This document shows, in pieces, positions 21,353 to 29,790 of a stretch of DNA of 35,430 nucleotides. The position numbers and the translations under genes are program-made. This DNA is from CAZVYJ01 sp964631565 (GTDB taxonomy: Bacteria > Planctomycetota > Phycisphaerae > SM23-33). The notes under the pieces were generated by a model. It was not told the origin of the DNA, did no database searches, and saw only the letters and a list, made by a program, of their open reading frames with translations. The stretch lies in NCBI GenBank assembly GCA_964631565.1, contig CAZVYJ010000027.1:1-35430 (forward strand), in the 5' to 3' direction. The first letter of the stretch is position 1, and each line of letters starts with the position of its first letter.

Positions 21353-22661
21353 CAATCGTGTCGCAATCACCGGGCTTGGCGTGGTAAGCCCCGTCGGACT
21401 GGGTATCGAAGGCTTCTGGGGGGCGCTTATTGCCGGCGCATGCCGTGTAAAAACGATAGATCAATTCGACCCCAGTAAATTCCCCTGCCGCATCGCCAGC
21501 CAGATAGACAACTTCTCCGCCCGCAATTACGTGCCCAAGGATTATCGCAAGGCGGTCAAGGTGATGGCCCGCGACATTGAAATCGCGGTGGCGACGGCGG
21601 ACTTCGCATTCAGGGATTCCGGAATTATCACTCGCGGCATCGACCCGGAAAAAGTCGATATCGACTCGAAGCGGCTCGGCTGCAACATCGGCGCCGGCCT
21701 CATCTGCAGCGACCTGAACGAGCTTGGAGCAGCAGTCAACACAGCCGTCGTCGACGGAAAATTCGATCTCAAGGCGTGGGGCAAACACGGGCTGAACAAT
21801 CTTACGCCGTTGTGGCTGCTGAAGTATCTGCCCAACATGCTCTCATGCCACGTTACGATTATTCACGGCGCTGAAGGCCCGAGCAACACCATCACCTGCG
21901 GCGACGCGTCGGGCCACCTGGCCATAGGCGAAGCGGGCCGCTACGTCGCACAGGGCCGCGCAGACGTCGCCGTCGCCGGCGGCGCCGAAAGCAAACTGAA
22001 CCCCATGGGCCTGCTCAGGCAGGGTCTCATGAACAGGCTGTGCACAACCCGCAACGATTCGCCACGGACCGCCTGCCGGCCGTTTGACGCGGCACACGCG
22101 GGAACGGTTATCGGCGAGGGCGGCGGATTGGTGATACTCGAAAATCTCGACCGCGCCAAAGCACGCGGGGCCAAAATATACGCCGAGCTGGTGGGCTTCG
22201 CTGGAGCATGCGATCCGAGCGGCGTCGAAATAAGCATGCCCACCGCCGGCAACATGCAGCTGGCAGTAACCAACGCGATGGCCGACGCGGGAATATCCGC
22301 CCGCGACGTCGGTCTGGCTGTCGCACACGGCACCGCCGTGCCCGGCGAAGACGCAGCCGAGTCTGCAGGCTGGAGCAAGGCCCTCGCGAAAGCCGGAAAA
22401 GAAATCCCGGCGTTCGCAATCACAGGCGCGATGGGCTCCATGTTCGCGGGAGCAGGCGCAGTTGAATTGGTAGCCGCGGCAATGGCGCTGCACACGCAGA
22501 CCGTGCCGCAGACCGTCAATTTCGAGGTGCCGGCCGACAAAAACTGCCCCCTGAGCTTCGCGTCCAAAACAAGACAGGCTGAAATAAACTACGCCGTAAC
22601 CGCATCGTTCACCGTCGGCGGACAAAGCGGCGCATGTGTCCTGAAAAGATATCAGGAATAG
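21345..22661 (+). CDS. beta-ketoacyl-ACP synthase, FabF2XL-like, with incomplete catalytic set
   Basis: The 438-residue protein has the thiolase fold of FabF (VAITGLGVVSPVG at the start, RPFDAAHAGTVIGEGGGLVILE in the middle). The acyl-binding Cys185 is present in NTITCGDASGHLAIGEA, and the first His328 in VAHGTAVPGEDAAES. The third site is changed: where FabF has KSMTGHTLGAAGAVE, this protein has GAMGSMFAGAGAVE, so the second His is Ser365 and the conserved Lys is also lost. It could accept acyl groups but is unlikely to decarboxylate malonyl-ACP by the normal route, and probably works as a heterodimer with the complete synthase that follows 15 bases downstream. ATG 21345 follows GGAGGGAAAGG and overlaps the dehydratase gene. 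Confidence 0.9.
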   Translation: MPDNRVAITGLGVVSPVGLGIEGFWGALIAGACRVKTIDQFDPSKFPCRIASQIDNFSARNYVPKDYRKAVKVMARDIEIAVATADFAFRDSGIITRGIDPEKVDIDSKRLGCNIGAGLICSDLNELGAAVNTAVVDGKFDLKAWGKHGLNNLTPLWLLKYLPNMLSCHVTIIHGAEGPSNTITCGDASGHLAIGEAGRYVAQGRADVAVAGGAESKLNPMGLLRQGLMNRLCTTRNDSPRTACRPFDAAHAGTVIGEGGGLVILENLDRAKARGAKIYAELVGFAGACDPSGVEISMPTAGNMQLAVTNAMADAGISARDVGLAVAHGTAVPGEDAAESAGWSKALAKAGKEIPAFAITGAMGSMFAGAGAVELVAAAMALHTQTVPQTVNFEVPADKNCPLSFASKTRQAEINYAVTASFTVGGQSGACVLKRYQE

Positions 22662-22676
22662 GAATCGATTACAGAG

Positions 22677-23981
22677 ATGAGCAGGCGACGCACAGTCATA
22701 ACGGGAATGGGAACGGTCAATCCGCTGGCCCACGATGTGGAGAGCACGTGGAAGGCCCTGCTTGAGGGCGCGAGCGGAATCAGCAAGACCACCCTTTTCG
22801 ACGCCAGCACCTTCCCGTCGACATTCTCGGCGCAGGTGAAGGGCTACGACATGGCCTCGCAGGTCGCCAATGCGGCCAAACACAAGACGGCGGGCCGGCA
22901 CTGCTCGTTCGCGCTGGGGGCCGCCTGCCAGGCATGGAAGCAGTCCGGCCTGGATAAATGCGACTGGCTCGACCGCACAAGACTGGGCGTATATCTCGGC
23001 AGCGGCGAAGGCAGCCTGGATTTCGCCAATTTCACCTCACTGCTCGTCGAAGCGTGGGGAGGCAGCCAGATAGATACCTGCAAATGGGCACAACTTGCCT
23101 TCGAGCGAATGGAGATGTACCGCGAAGTTGAGCAGGAATCCAATATGGTTGTCGCGCATCTTGCAGCCGAGTTCGGCGTGCAGGGGCCGGCCTTCAACGT
23201 GCTCACCGCCTGTGCCGCAAGCACGCAGGCTATCGGCGAGGCCTACCTCCAGGTTCGCCACGGCGATGCCGACGTGATTATCACCGGCGGCGCGCACAGC
23301 ATGATTCACCCGTTCGGCGTCACGGGCTTCAATCGGCTCACCGCCCTCTCGACCCGGAACGACGATTATAAAACCGCCTCCCGCCCGTTCGACATGACAA
23401 GAGACGGATTTGTCCTCGGCGAAGGCGCGAGCATTCTCATTATTGAAGACTACGAGTTCGCCAAGGCCCGCGGCGCAAAAATACTGGCCGAGATCATCGG
23501 CTACGGAGCGTCGGCCGACGCTTTCAGAATCACCGACCAGGATCCCAACGGGGACGGTGCAGCAACTTCCATGTCGGCCGCCCTCGCCGATGCGGGAGTA
23601 AAGCCGGACGAAATCGACTACATATCGGCCCACGGAACCGGAACAAAGCAGAACGACCAGGTGGAAACACGCGGCGTGAAAACCGTCTTTGGTGAACTGG
23701 CCTCCAAGGTGCCCATGTCCAGCGTAAAGAGCATGCTGGGGCACCTTATTGCGGCGGCCGGCGCCACGGAGCTTATAACCTGCGTTCTGGCACTGCGAGA
23801 TCAGGTGCTGCCGCCGACGATAAACCTCCATACCCCAGACCCGGATTGCGATCTGGACTACATTCCCAACAAGCCCCGCAAGGCGGCAGACACGAGACGC
23901 GGCAAAATCAGCATATGTATGTCCAACAGCTTCGGTTTCGGCGGACAGAACAACACGCTCATCATCGCCGCATGCAAATAA
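22677..23981 (+). CDS. beta-ketoacyl-ACP synthase II, FabF type, catalytically complete
   Basis: The 434-residue condensing enzyme elongates acyl-ACP with malonyl-ACP. The whole active site is present: Cys179 in LTACAAST, His319 in SAHGTGTKQND, and Lys351 with His356 in SSVKSMLGHLIAAAGATE. An extra segment around residues 117-157 (ANFTSLLVEAWGG…REVEQESNM) is longer than in standard FabF and may shape the acyl pocket or partner contact. CMSNSFGFGGQNNTLI closes the protein. It lies 15 bases after the incomplete ketosynthase and ends the cluster. It is probably the active half of the pair. Confidence 0.93.
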   Translation: MSRRRTVITGMGTVNPLAHDVESTWKALLEGASGISKTTLFDASTFPSTFSAQVKGYDMASQVANAAKHKTAGRHCSFALGAACQAWKQSGLDKCDWLDRTRLGVYLGSGEGSLDFANFTSLLVEAWGGSQIDTCKWAQLAFERMEMYREVEQESNMVVAHLAAEFGVQGPAFNVLTACAASTQAIGEAYLQVRHGDADVIITGGAHSMIHPFGVTGFNRLTALSTRNDDYKTASRPFDMTRDGFVLGEGASILIIEDYEFAKARGAKILAEIIGYGASADAFRITDQDPNGDGAATSMSAALADAGVKPDEIDYISAHGTGTKQNDQVETRGVKTVFGELASKVPMSSVKSMLGHLIAAAGATELITCVLALRDQVLPPTINLHTPDPDCDLDYIPNKPRKAADTRRGKISICMSNSFGFGGQNNTLIIAACK

Positions 23982-24191
23982 TTCTCGTCTCCCAAAAACG
24001 AAAATTAATCCCAGTACTACACCACAATTAAGGCATTCACCTTATCGCGGAAACGTTTTTCTGAATTTTTTTTCATAAATCGTCGTAACTCGTTAGCCTA
24101 CGTAAAGAACCATCGGATATTGACCGAATGTATTCCTAAACAGGTCGTACTGAAAAACATCGTTAGTAATCGCGCATAAAGGGTTGGGTTA

Positions 24192-25589
24192 GTGACAGAA
24201 AATTGGGCAAACGAAGCAACGGCCGCCGGCCAACTCGTGGAACTGGAAAACAGCCTGGGGCAGTCCCTCCTGCCGCTGCATGAACTTCTTAAGCATATCT
24301 CGGCGATTGTCTACGTCACCAATGGCGACGGCATATATTCACCGCATTACATCGGACCCGACATCACCGATCTCCTTGGCTACAGCCGGGAAGATTACCA
24401 GGCCAATCCGGAATTATGGAAACAGCAGCTTCATCCGGACGATCGTCAGAGAGTCCACGAAGCAATGGAACGCGCCCATAAAACCGGCAAGCCGGTAAAA
24501 ATTGAATATCGCAAAATCGCCCGTGACGGCAGAGTTGTGTGGTTCCGCGATGAGGCAGTGGTCGTAAAAAACCGGGACGGCCGGTCGTCATATTTTCAGG
24601 GAATGATGTTTGATATCACCGCACAGAAACTCGAAGAAGAAAAATTCGAGGAAAGCAAACGATTCCAGGCGATGATAGCCAACGCAATGCCCAATATTCT
24701 TTATGTTTTCGACCATGACGCCAGGGCGATAATCTTCGCAAGCAGAAGAACACTGGACCTGCTTGGTTTCACGCCGCATGATATCTGCAGTATGGGCAGT
24801 AATTTTCTCTCGGACCTCGTCCATCCCGACGATCAGGAAATCGTCGCCCAGTATCTGAAAAACCTCGAAACCGCAGACGACAAGGACGTTGTTGAAGTGT
24901 CGTTTCGTCTGAGACACGCCAACGGACAATGGCGGTGGTTCAAAAATCGCGGTTGTGTTTTCTCCCGTCGTCCTGACGGCACGGTGCAGCAGCACCTCGG
25001 CACCGGTGAAGACATCACCGAACACCGGCTGGCGAAGCTGCAGCTGCGCGAGGCGAACAGGCAGCTGCGAAAACTCGCAACTACCGACCAGCTTACCGCC
25101 CTGCCGAACAGAAGGTGGTTTGACGATATTTTCGAGCGGGAGCTTCAGAGAATGCACCGCTACCGGGGGCAGATATCATTGGCCATGCTGGATATAGACG
25201 GCTTCAAATCCTACAACGACCGGTTCGGCCACAGTTTCGGCGACCTGATTTTGTGCGAGGTGAGCAACCTGCTGCGAAGAAAATCCAGGGTCAGTGACAT
25301 AGTGGCAAGATTCGCCGGCGATGAGTTTGTTATCCTCATGCCCAATACCAATGCGGAAGATGCATACATCGCGGCACAAAGACTCTGCAGGGCTGCATCA
25401 CAATTGTCCGTTTCAGATTCAGCGGGCATGGTCAGACCCACTATCAGCATCGGCGTGGCGACTACAGACACCAGCGAAATGATAACCGCCGAAGTACTCC
25501 TAAGACGTGCTGACAAAGCCCTTTATGCCGCCAAAGACGCCGGGCGAAACTGTGCGAGAAACTGGGAAACGATCAACAAGGCATCCTGA
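24192..25589 (+). CDS. diguanylate cyclase with two PAS domains
   Basis: The product should make cyclic di-GMP in response to a signal sensed by its PAS domains. PAS 1 spans about residues 30-145 (HISAIVYVTNGDGIY…QLHPDDRQRVHEA…VWFRDEAVVVKNRDG), PAS 2 about 155-280 (LVHPDDQEIVAQYL…WRWFKNRGCVF), each with its PAC part. The GGDEF domain covers about 295-460: TTDQLTALPNRRWFD, AMLDIDGFKSYND and RFAGDEFVILMPNT. AGDEF is an accepted active variant of GGDEF. RVSD five residues before it is an intact inhibitory site (RxxD), so product feedback is likely. No membrane segment is seen. The start is GTG behind AAAGGG. It stands alone between two unrelated units; the 210 bases before it hold no gene. Confidence 0.93.
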   Translation: MTENWANEATAAGQLVELENSLGQSLLPLHELLKHISAIVYVTNGDGIYSPHYIGPDITDLLGYSREDYQANPELWKQQLHPDDRQRVHEAMERAHKTGKPVKIEYRKIARDGRVVWFRDEAVVVKNRDGRSSYFQGMMFDITAQKLEEEKFEESKRFQAMIANAMPNILYVFDHDARAIIFASRRTLDLLGFTPHDICSMGSNFLSDLVHPDDQEIVAQYLKNLETADDKDVVEVSFRLRHANGQWRWFKNRGCVFSRRPDGTVQQHLGTGEDITEHRLAKLQLREANRQLRKLATTDQLTALPNRRWFDDIFERELQRMHRYRGQISLAMLDIDGFKSYNDRFGHSFGDLILCEVSNLLRRKSRVSDIVARFAGDEFVILMPNTNAEDAYIAAQRLCRAASQLSVSDSAGMVRPTISIGVATTDTSEMITAEVLLRRADKALYAAKDAGRNCARNWETINKAS

Positions 25590-25838
25590 GCCACGGCGCA
25601 TTTTCCAAGGTTCGGTTTTGCTGTCGCGCATATATTCCGCCGCATTCTGAATATACGCAGAACACGTCTTCGAAACAATCCAAGGCTGTGCCTGCAGGCA
25701 TTTTTTGAAAATGTCAATGGAATGCCTATTGCGAATTCCGAAGATAGGGGTACATTTCCGGACATCGGAACATCTTTCGCAGATGTTTACTGCGACGCAC
25801 AAACGGAAGCGATACCAGCAAGTTAAGGAGTCTCTGAA

Positions 25839-26876
25839 ATGCCCGCAAATCGGTTCAGAAAACCTTGTGATATCAAGGTTGCTGTCGTGGGTTACGGTGG
25901 AGCGTTCAATATCAGCAAATGCCACATGAACGACATGGTGAAGGCCGGCATGACAATGACGGCCGTTGTCGATCCCGACAAATCGCGGCTCAAGATCGCC
26001 GAGGCCGACTGGCCCGGAATCAAAACCTATGCATCCGTCACTGAGATGCTTAAAAAGTCGGATGCCAATCTGGCTGTAATAGTGACGCCGCACAACACGC
26101 ATGCAAAGCTCGCCATACAATGCCTGAAGGCCGGCAGGCATGTAGTTGTCGAAAAGCCGTTGGCCATAACCACGGCCGAGTGCGACGCGATGATTGCAGC
26201 CGCGAAGAAAAGCAAGGTCGTGCTCTCCACGTACCACAACCGACACTGGGACGGCAGCATCGTGCGGGCGATGGAAATCGTCCGCTCCGGCGTGCTTGGC
26301 GAAGTAATCCGAGTAGACGGGCACATGGGCCAGTACGCACCGATCCGCGACTGGTGGCGCGGAAGCAAAAGCATTTCCGGCGGCTGTCTGTACGACTGGG
26401 GCGTGCACCTGCTTGAATACTCACTGCAGCTGGTGGATTCGGAGCTTGCTGAGGTCAGCGGTTTCGTCAGCCGGGGCTTCTGGGGACCAAAGAGCAAATG
26501 GAAAGCCGACGCAGTGGAAGATGAAGGCTTCCTGACCGCGCGATTTACAAACGGAAAGCTGGTAACCATGCGGATATCGAATATCGATTCGGACATGCCG
26601 TGGAGCATGGTTGACGTCACTTGCACAAAGGGAACATACAGCTGGGACTACGAAACCTGGCAGATCAAGCAGGTCAGGGACGGCGTAACGACCATCACAA
26701 AGGGCAGGCACCCGAAAGAGCGATGGGACCTGTATTACCAGAACATCGCCGATCATCTGACAAAGGGCGCGAAGCTCGTAATCACGCCGGAATGGTCGCG
26801 CCGCCCGATACACATGATAGACCTGGCCTACAAGAGCGCCGCGGCAGGCAAGGCGATGAAGGCGAAATATACATAG
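25839..26876 (+). CDS. Gfo/Idh/MocA-family oxidoreductase
   Basis: A cytoplasmic NAD(P)-dependent sugar or polyol oxidoreductase; the substrate is unknown. The Rossmann part is at about 12-130: IKVAVVGYGGAFNISKCH with the glycine loop, TAVVDPDKSRL, VIVTPHNTHAKLAIQCLKAGRHVVVEKPLAIT with the family EKP motif (catalytic Lys). The C-terminal alpha/beta domain has SGGCLYDWGVHLLEYSLQL, the usual D-x-x-x-H of the active site. At 345 residues it is of normal length. ATG 25839 follows AAGGAG. The 249 bases upstream hold a short T-rich hairpin near 25688-25706 and nothing else I can name. A terminator follows. Planctomycetes carry many such genes, often for uncommon sugars. Confidence 0.92.
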   Translation: MPANRFRKPCDIKVAVVGYGGAFNISKCHMNDMVKAGMTMTAVVDPDKSRLKIAEADWPGIKTYASVTEMLKKSDANLAVIVTPHNTHAKLAIQCLKAGRHVVVEKPLAITTAECDAMIAAAKKSKVVLSTYHNRHWDGSIVRAMEIVRSGVLGEVIRVDGHMGQYAPIRDWWRGSKSISGGCLYDWGVHLLEYSLQLVDSELAEVSGFVSRGFWGPKSKWKADAVEDEGFLTARFTNGKLVTMRISNIDSDMPWSMVDVTCTKGTYSWDYETWQIKQVRDGVTTITKGRHPKERWDLYYQNIADHLTKGAKLVITPEWSRRPIHMIDLAYKSAAAGKAMKAKYT

Positions 26877-26914
26877 AACCCGCCTGCCTTCGGGCAGATT
26901 GTGAATTGCGAATT

Positions 26915-26948
26915 AAAAAAGCCCTCGCATCTGCGGGGGCTTTTTTTT
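26915..26948. terminator. terminator between the oxidoreductase and DUF89 genes
   Basis: AAAAAAGCCC and CGCA pair with TGCG and GGGCTTTTTT, ending in eight T's; the minus strand also runs into six T's, so it serves both convergent genes. Confidence 0.85.
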
Positions 26949-26967
26949 ATGAATTTGTTCGCGATGC

Positions 26968-28032
26968 TCAGTCTTCAAGCGGCGTGTACTTGCATATGCA
27001 GTCAAAGAGTTTCCCGTTGACCCGGCCGGCAACGTAAGGGTCTTTCAGAATCGCCAGCCTCAGGCAATCCGCTCTGAAGGCGGTGTCGAAATTGCTCTCG
27101 ACCGCCCTGCCCATGCCTTCCAGAATAATCAGGTCGGCATCAGCGGCGGCCTCGTTAAGCTCGTCGCTCACATCCGACAGGTCGATAAGAGGAATGTCGT
27201 TGCCCGTTGAAACCACCTCGAACATGTCCGCTTCGATAAGGGCGGCCAGGTCCACATCGTCGGTGGACAGGGCGCCGAGCACCATGACGGCTTCGTCCAC
27301 CGTAATGTCGTTAAGGCTGGGCAGTTCGTTGGCGGCGATGACTATCTGCGTTCCGGCCAGCGCCAGTTCGCGTGCGAGCGGCATGAGGCCGAGAATGAAG
27401 TCGCTGCCGGCATTGTCCGCAAAGACAACCGCCTTGCCCCACTTGCTTGGCATTGCGCCTACCACGTCCTCGGCGAAGCGGTCATAATCGTCGATCAGCC
27501 ACGGACGGGGTTTCACCTGTTCCACATGCGTCAGGAAATCCGTCGGATTTTCAGCCAGGTGGAATGTCGATTCCGACCCAAGGTCAAACAGGTTGCCCGC
27601 AAAAACGCACTGGATAAGGTGCAGCCACTTCTTCCTATCGTCCATGGCGTGAAGTTTCCGGACGACTTCCGGATACAGGGCCGCAGCTGATTTGTTCTCC
27701 CGCTGCTTGACGTGGCCGAACGGGTCGTGCAGCGAGTGCTTTCGAAGGCAGGCCTCGCGGAGATTGCACAGGTCGATAACGTCGAGTTTCCCGCTCGGCA
27801 GCGAAGTCGGATTCTTCCTCAAAGCCGCTATTTGCGCCGTAAAATCCTGGCGGGCGGCGTTAATAGAACCGGCCAACGTCTTGCCGTAACGAACGGCTGC
27901 CTGCTTCAGCGTACTCTCGAAATGATTTTCAAACAGGTCCAGCCAGTACTTAGTCGCATCCGCACTTTCATGAACACGATAATCGTGACTGATGTAATTA
28001 TCCGGATCGCTTAGTAAACAAAAATGGCTCAT
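26968..28032 (-). CDS. DUF89/ARMT1-like damage-control phosphatase
   Basis: The 354-residue protein belongs to the DUF89 family, metal-dependent phosphatases that remove harmful or overflow phosphometabolites such as sugar phosphates and oxidised 4'-phosphopantetheine. The active-site blocks are AVVFADNAGSDFILGLMPLARELALAG and IVIAANELPSLNDIT (metal-binding Asp and Asn), with the basic and acidic part LIILEGMGRAVESNFDTAFRADCLRLAILKDPYVA near the C-terminus, very like the DUF89 half of eukaryotic pantothenate kinase 4. An N-terminal helical segment with DPFGHVKQREN is also typical. It lies 53 bases downstream of the SpoIIE gene and may share its transcript. Confidence 0.87.
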   Translation of the reverse strand: MSHFCLLSDPDNYISHDYRVHESADATKYWLDLFENHFESTLKQAAVRYGKTLAGSINAARQDFTAQIAALRKNPTSLPSGKLDVIDLCNLREACLRKHSLHDPFGHVKQRENKSAAALYPEVVRKLHAMDDRKKWLHLIQCVFAGNLFDLGSESTFHLAENPTDFLTHVEQVKPRPWLIDDYDRFAEDVVGAMPSKWGKAVVFADNAGSDFILGLMPLARELALAGTQIVIAANELPSLNDITVDEAVMVLGALSTDDVDLAALIEADMFEVVSTGNDIPLIDLSDVSDELNEAAADADLIILEGMGRAVESNFDTAFRADCLRLAILKDPYVAGRVNGKLFDCICKYTPLED

Positions 28033-28085
28033 GTGCGAACTTTTCTACTCCAAAATTGAATCAGTGATTTTTTCGTTTCCTGCCG

Positions 28086-29654
28086 CTATAACGCTTTTAT
28101 CGTCAGCAATGTAAGGTCATCGGCCCTTTTCTGCAAGCCGGTGAATTTACGAAGTTGCCACAATATGTGCTTGCAGATGCCGTCGGCCGACAGCCCCTGC
28201 GAAATGGCCTCTTTCAGGGCCGACCGGATGCGGGCGATGCCGAACGGCTCGTCGTCGAAATTCAGGGCCTCGGACAGTCCGTCAGTGTAGGCGAAAATGA
28301 TATCGCCGCTGTTCATGGTGAACCACTCGTGTTCGTACCGGGCGGTCGGGTCCATGCCGATTACCATACCGCCGGTGGACAGCTCGGTCATCTTTCCGTT
28401 GCTTACATATATTGGCGGCGCGTGCCCCGCGTTTGAATACGTCACCCTGCGAACGGACACGTCAAGGACGGCGTAAAACAGCGTCGCAAAGTCGCTGACC
28501 AGCGTATCGGCGCACAGGTCCACGTTGACCCGCTCGATGACTTCCGTCATGTGATACACATAATCGCTGTGTGCACGCAGCGATGCGCGGATGGAGGCCA
28601 TCAGCAGCGACGCCCGCACGCCCTTGCCGGAAACGTCGCATATCCCTATGCCGAGGTTGTTCTTCGGCAGCGGTATGAAATCGTAAAAGTCGCCGCTAAG
28701 CTCCAGGCTTGGCACGTAAACGGCGCCGATATCGAACCCCGGAACCACCGGCGGCTCCGCCGGTATCATGCGTCGCTGAACCGTGGCGGCCATATTCAAC
28801 TGCCGCCGGACCTCCGCGGAACGAATGGCCTCTTCATAGAGGCGGGCGTTGACGATGGCCGCCGCAGCCTGGGCTGCAATGGACTGAATCAGCGAAACCT
28901 CGAACCAGTCGAACTCGTGAGGCTGGGCCGTGTAAACCCGCAGAATTCCCTCGTTGCCTCCCTTGTATTTCATGGGGACGCACAAGGCGCTCACTATGCC
29001 TTCGTTCCTCGCCTGGCTGCTGTAAACCACGCGGGGGTCGGTTCGCATGTCCGCAATTGCGACCGTCTCGCCGGAGGCCAGCAGCTGGCGGTCGATCTCA
29101 TTGTCGTCAAGCAGTATCGGCCCCTTGTCGAGGTATTCTTTCGACAGGCCGGCGACCGAGCGAATTACAAGCTCCGAATTGTCCTTGCTGAGCATGCGGA
29201 TGACGCACGCCTTGACGCCCATGACCTCGACGACAGTCCGCGTCGTCGTGTCGAGAATTTCCTGCAGGTCGCGCTTATCCGTGAACTCAGCCGTCAGCTT
29301 GTACAGCGTGGCGAGCTGCTCGATACGCGTGCGAAGCTCTATTTCCCGCTCGCACATGTGCCCGAGCATATTGCCCAGCAGGCGGAGCAGCACCGGGTCG
29401 CCGTGCGGATGATCTTCGAGCTTTATTCGCCCGGCCAGTTGGCCGTTGACCACAACCGGTACGTCGAACGGATCGGCCGACTGGGCGGCCGGAGTGCGCA
29501 GAACGGCGTTCATCTCCGGAGCCGTACCGTGGTCCGGCACCAGGCGCCGCCCGTCCGGGCCGCATATGCGCACATCGGCATTGGCTGCCGCAGCAAAAGC
29601 GTCCTGAAGCTGTTGTATGGTCTCAAGATTTAAATAATCAGTAAGCAGGCTCAC
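28086..29654 (-). CDS. PP2C-type (SpoIIE/RsbU) protein phosphatase with GAF sensor
   Basis: The product should dephosphorylate a phosphoserine antagonist protein in a partner-switching pathway. Residues 1-100 resemble a PocR/ligand-sensor module (YLNLETIQQLQDAFAAAANADVRICGPDGRRL). A GAF domain follows at about 125-275 (LATLYKLTAEFTDKRDLQEIL…GIVSALCVPMKYKG). The SpoIIE domain is at about 300-520: metal-binding Asp residues occur in LSGDFYDFIPL, GICDVSGKGVRASLLMA, FAYTDGLSEALN and RADDLTLLTI. No kinase or antagonist gene is adjacent, so its partner must be elsewhere. The start is GTG 29654 with AGGAG upstream. The DUF89 gene follows. Confidence 0.92.
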   Translation of the reverse strand: MSLLTDYLNLETIQQLQDAFAAAANADVRICGPDGRRLVPDHGTAPEMNAVLRTPAAQSADPFDVPVVVNGQLAGRIKLEDHPHGDPVLLRLLGNMLGHMCEREIELRTRIEQLATLYKLTAEFTDKRDLQEILDTTTRTVVEVMGVKACVIRMLSKDNSELVIRSVAGLSKEYLDKGPILLDDNEIDRQLLASGETVAIADMRTDPRVVYSSQARNEGIVSALCVPMKYKGGNEGILRVYTAQPHEFDWFEVSLIQSIAAQAAAAIVNARLYEEAIRSAEVRRQLNMAATVQRRMIPAEPPVVPGFDIGAVYVPSLELSGDFYDFIPLPKNNLGIGICDVSGKGVRASLLMASIRASLRAHSDYVYHMTEVIERVNVDLCADTLVSDFATLFYAVLDVSVRRVTYSNAGHAPPIYVSNGKMTELSTGGMVIGMDPTARYEHEWFTMNSGDIIFAYTDGLSEALNFDDEPFGIARIRSALKEAISQGLSADGICKHILWQLRKFTGLQKRADDLTLLTIKAL

Positions 29655-29790
29655 AAATACTCCTGTTTTCGAGCATACTTCCCATAGATTCTATGGTTTC
29701 CGCCGGCAAAGGCAACGTAAAGCGGTTGCCGTCGGAGTGGTTTAACACTAAATTGTCTGACAGGTAACGTCCTTTATTAAGGAGTCTTTC

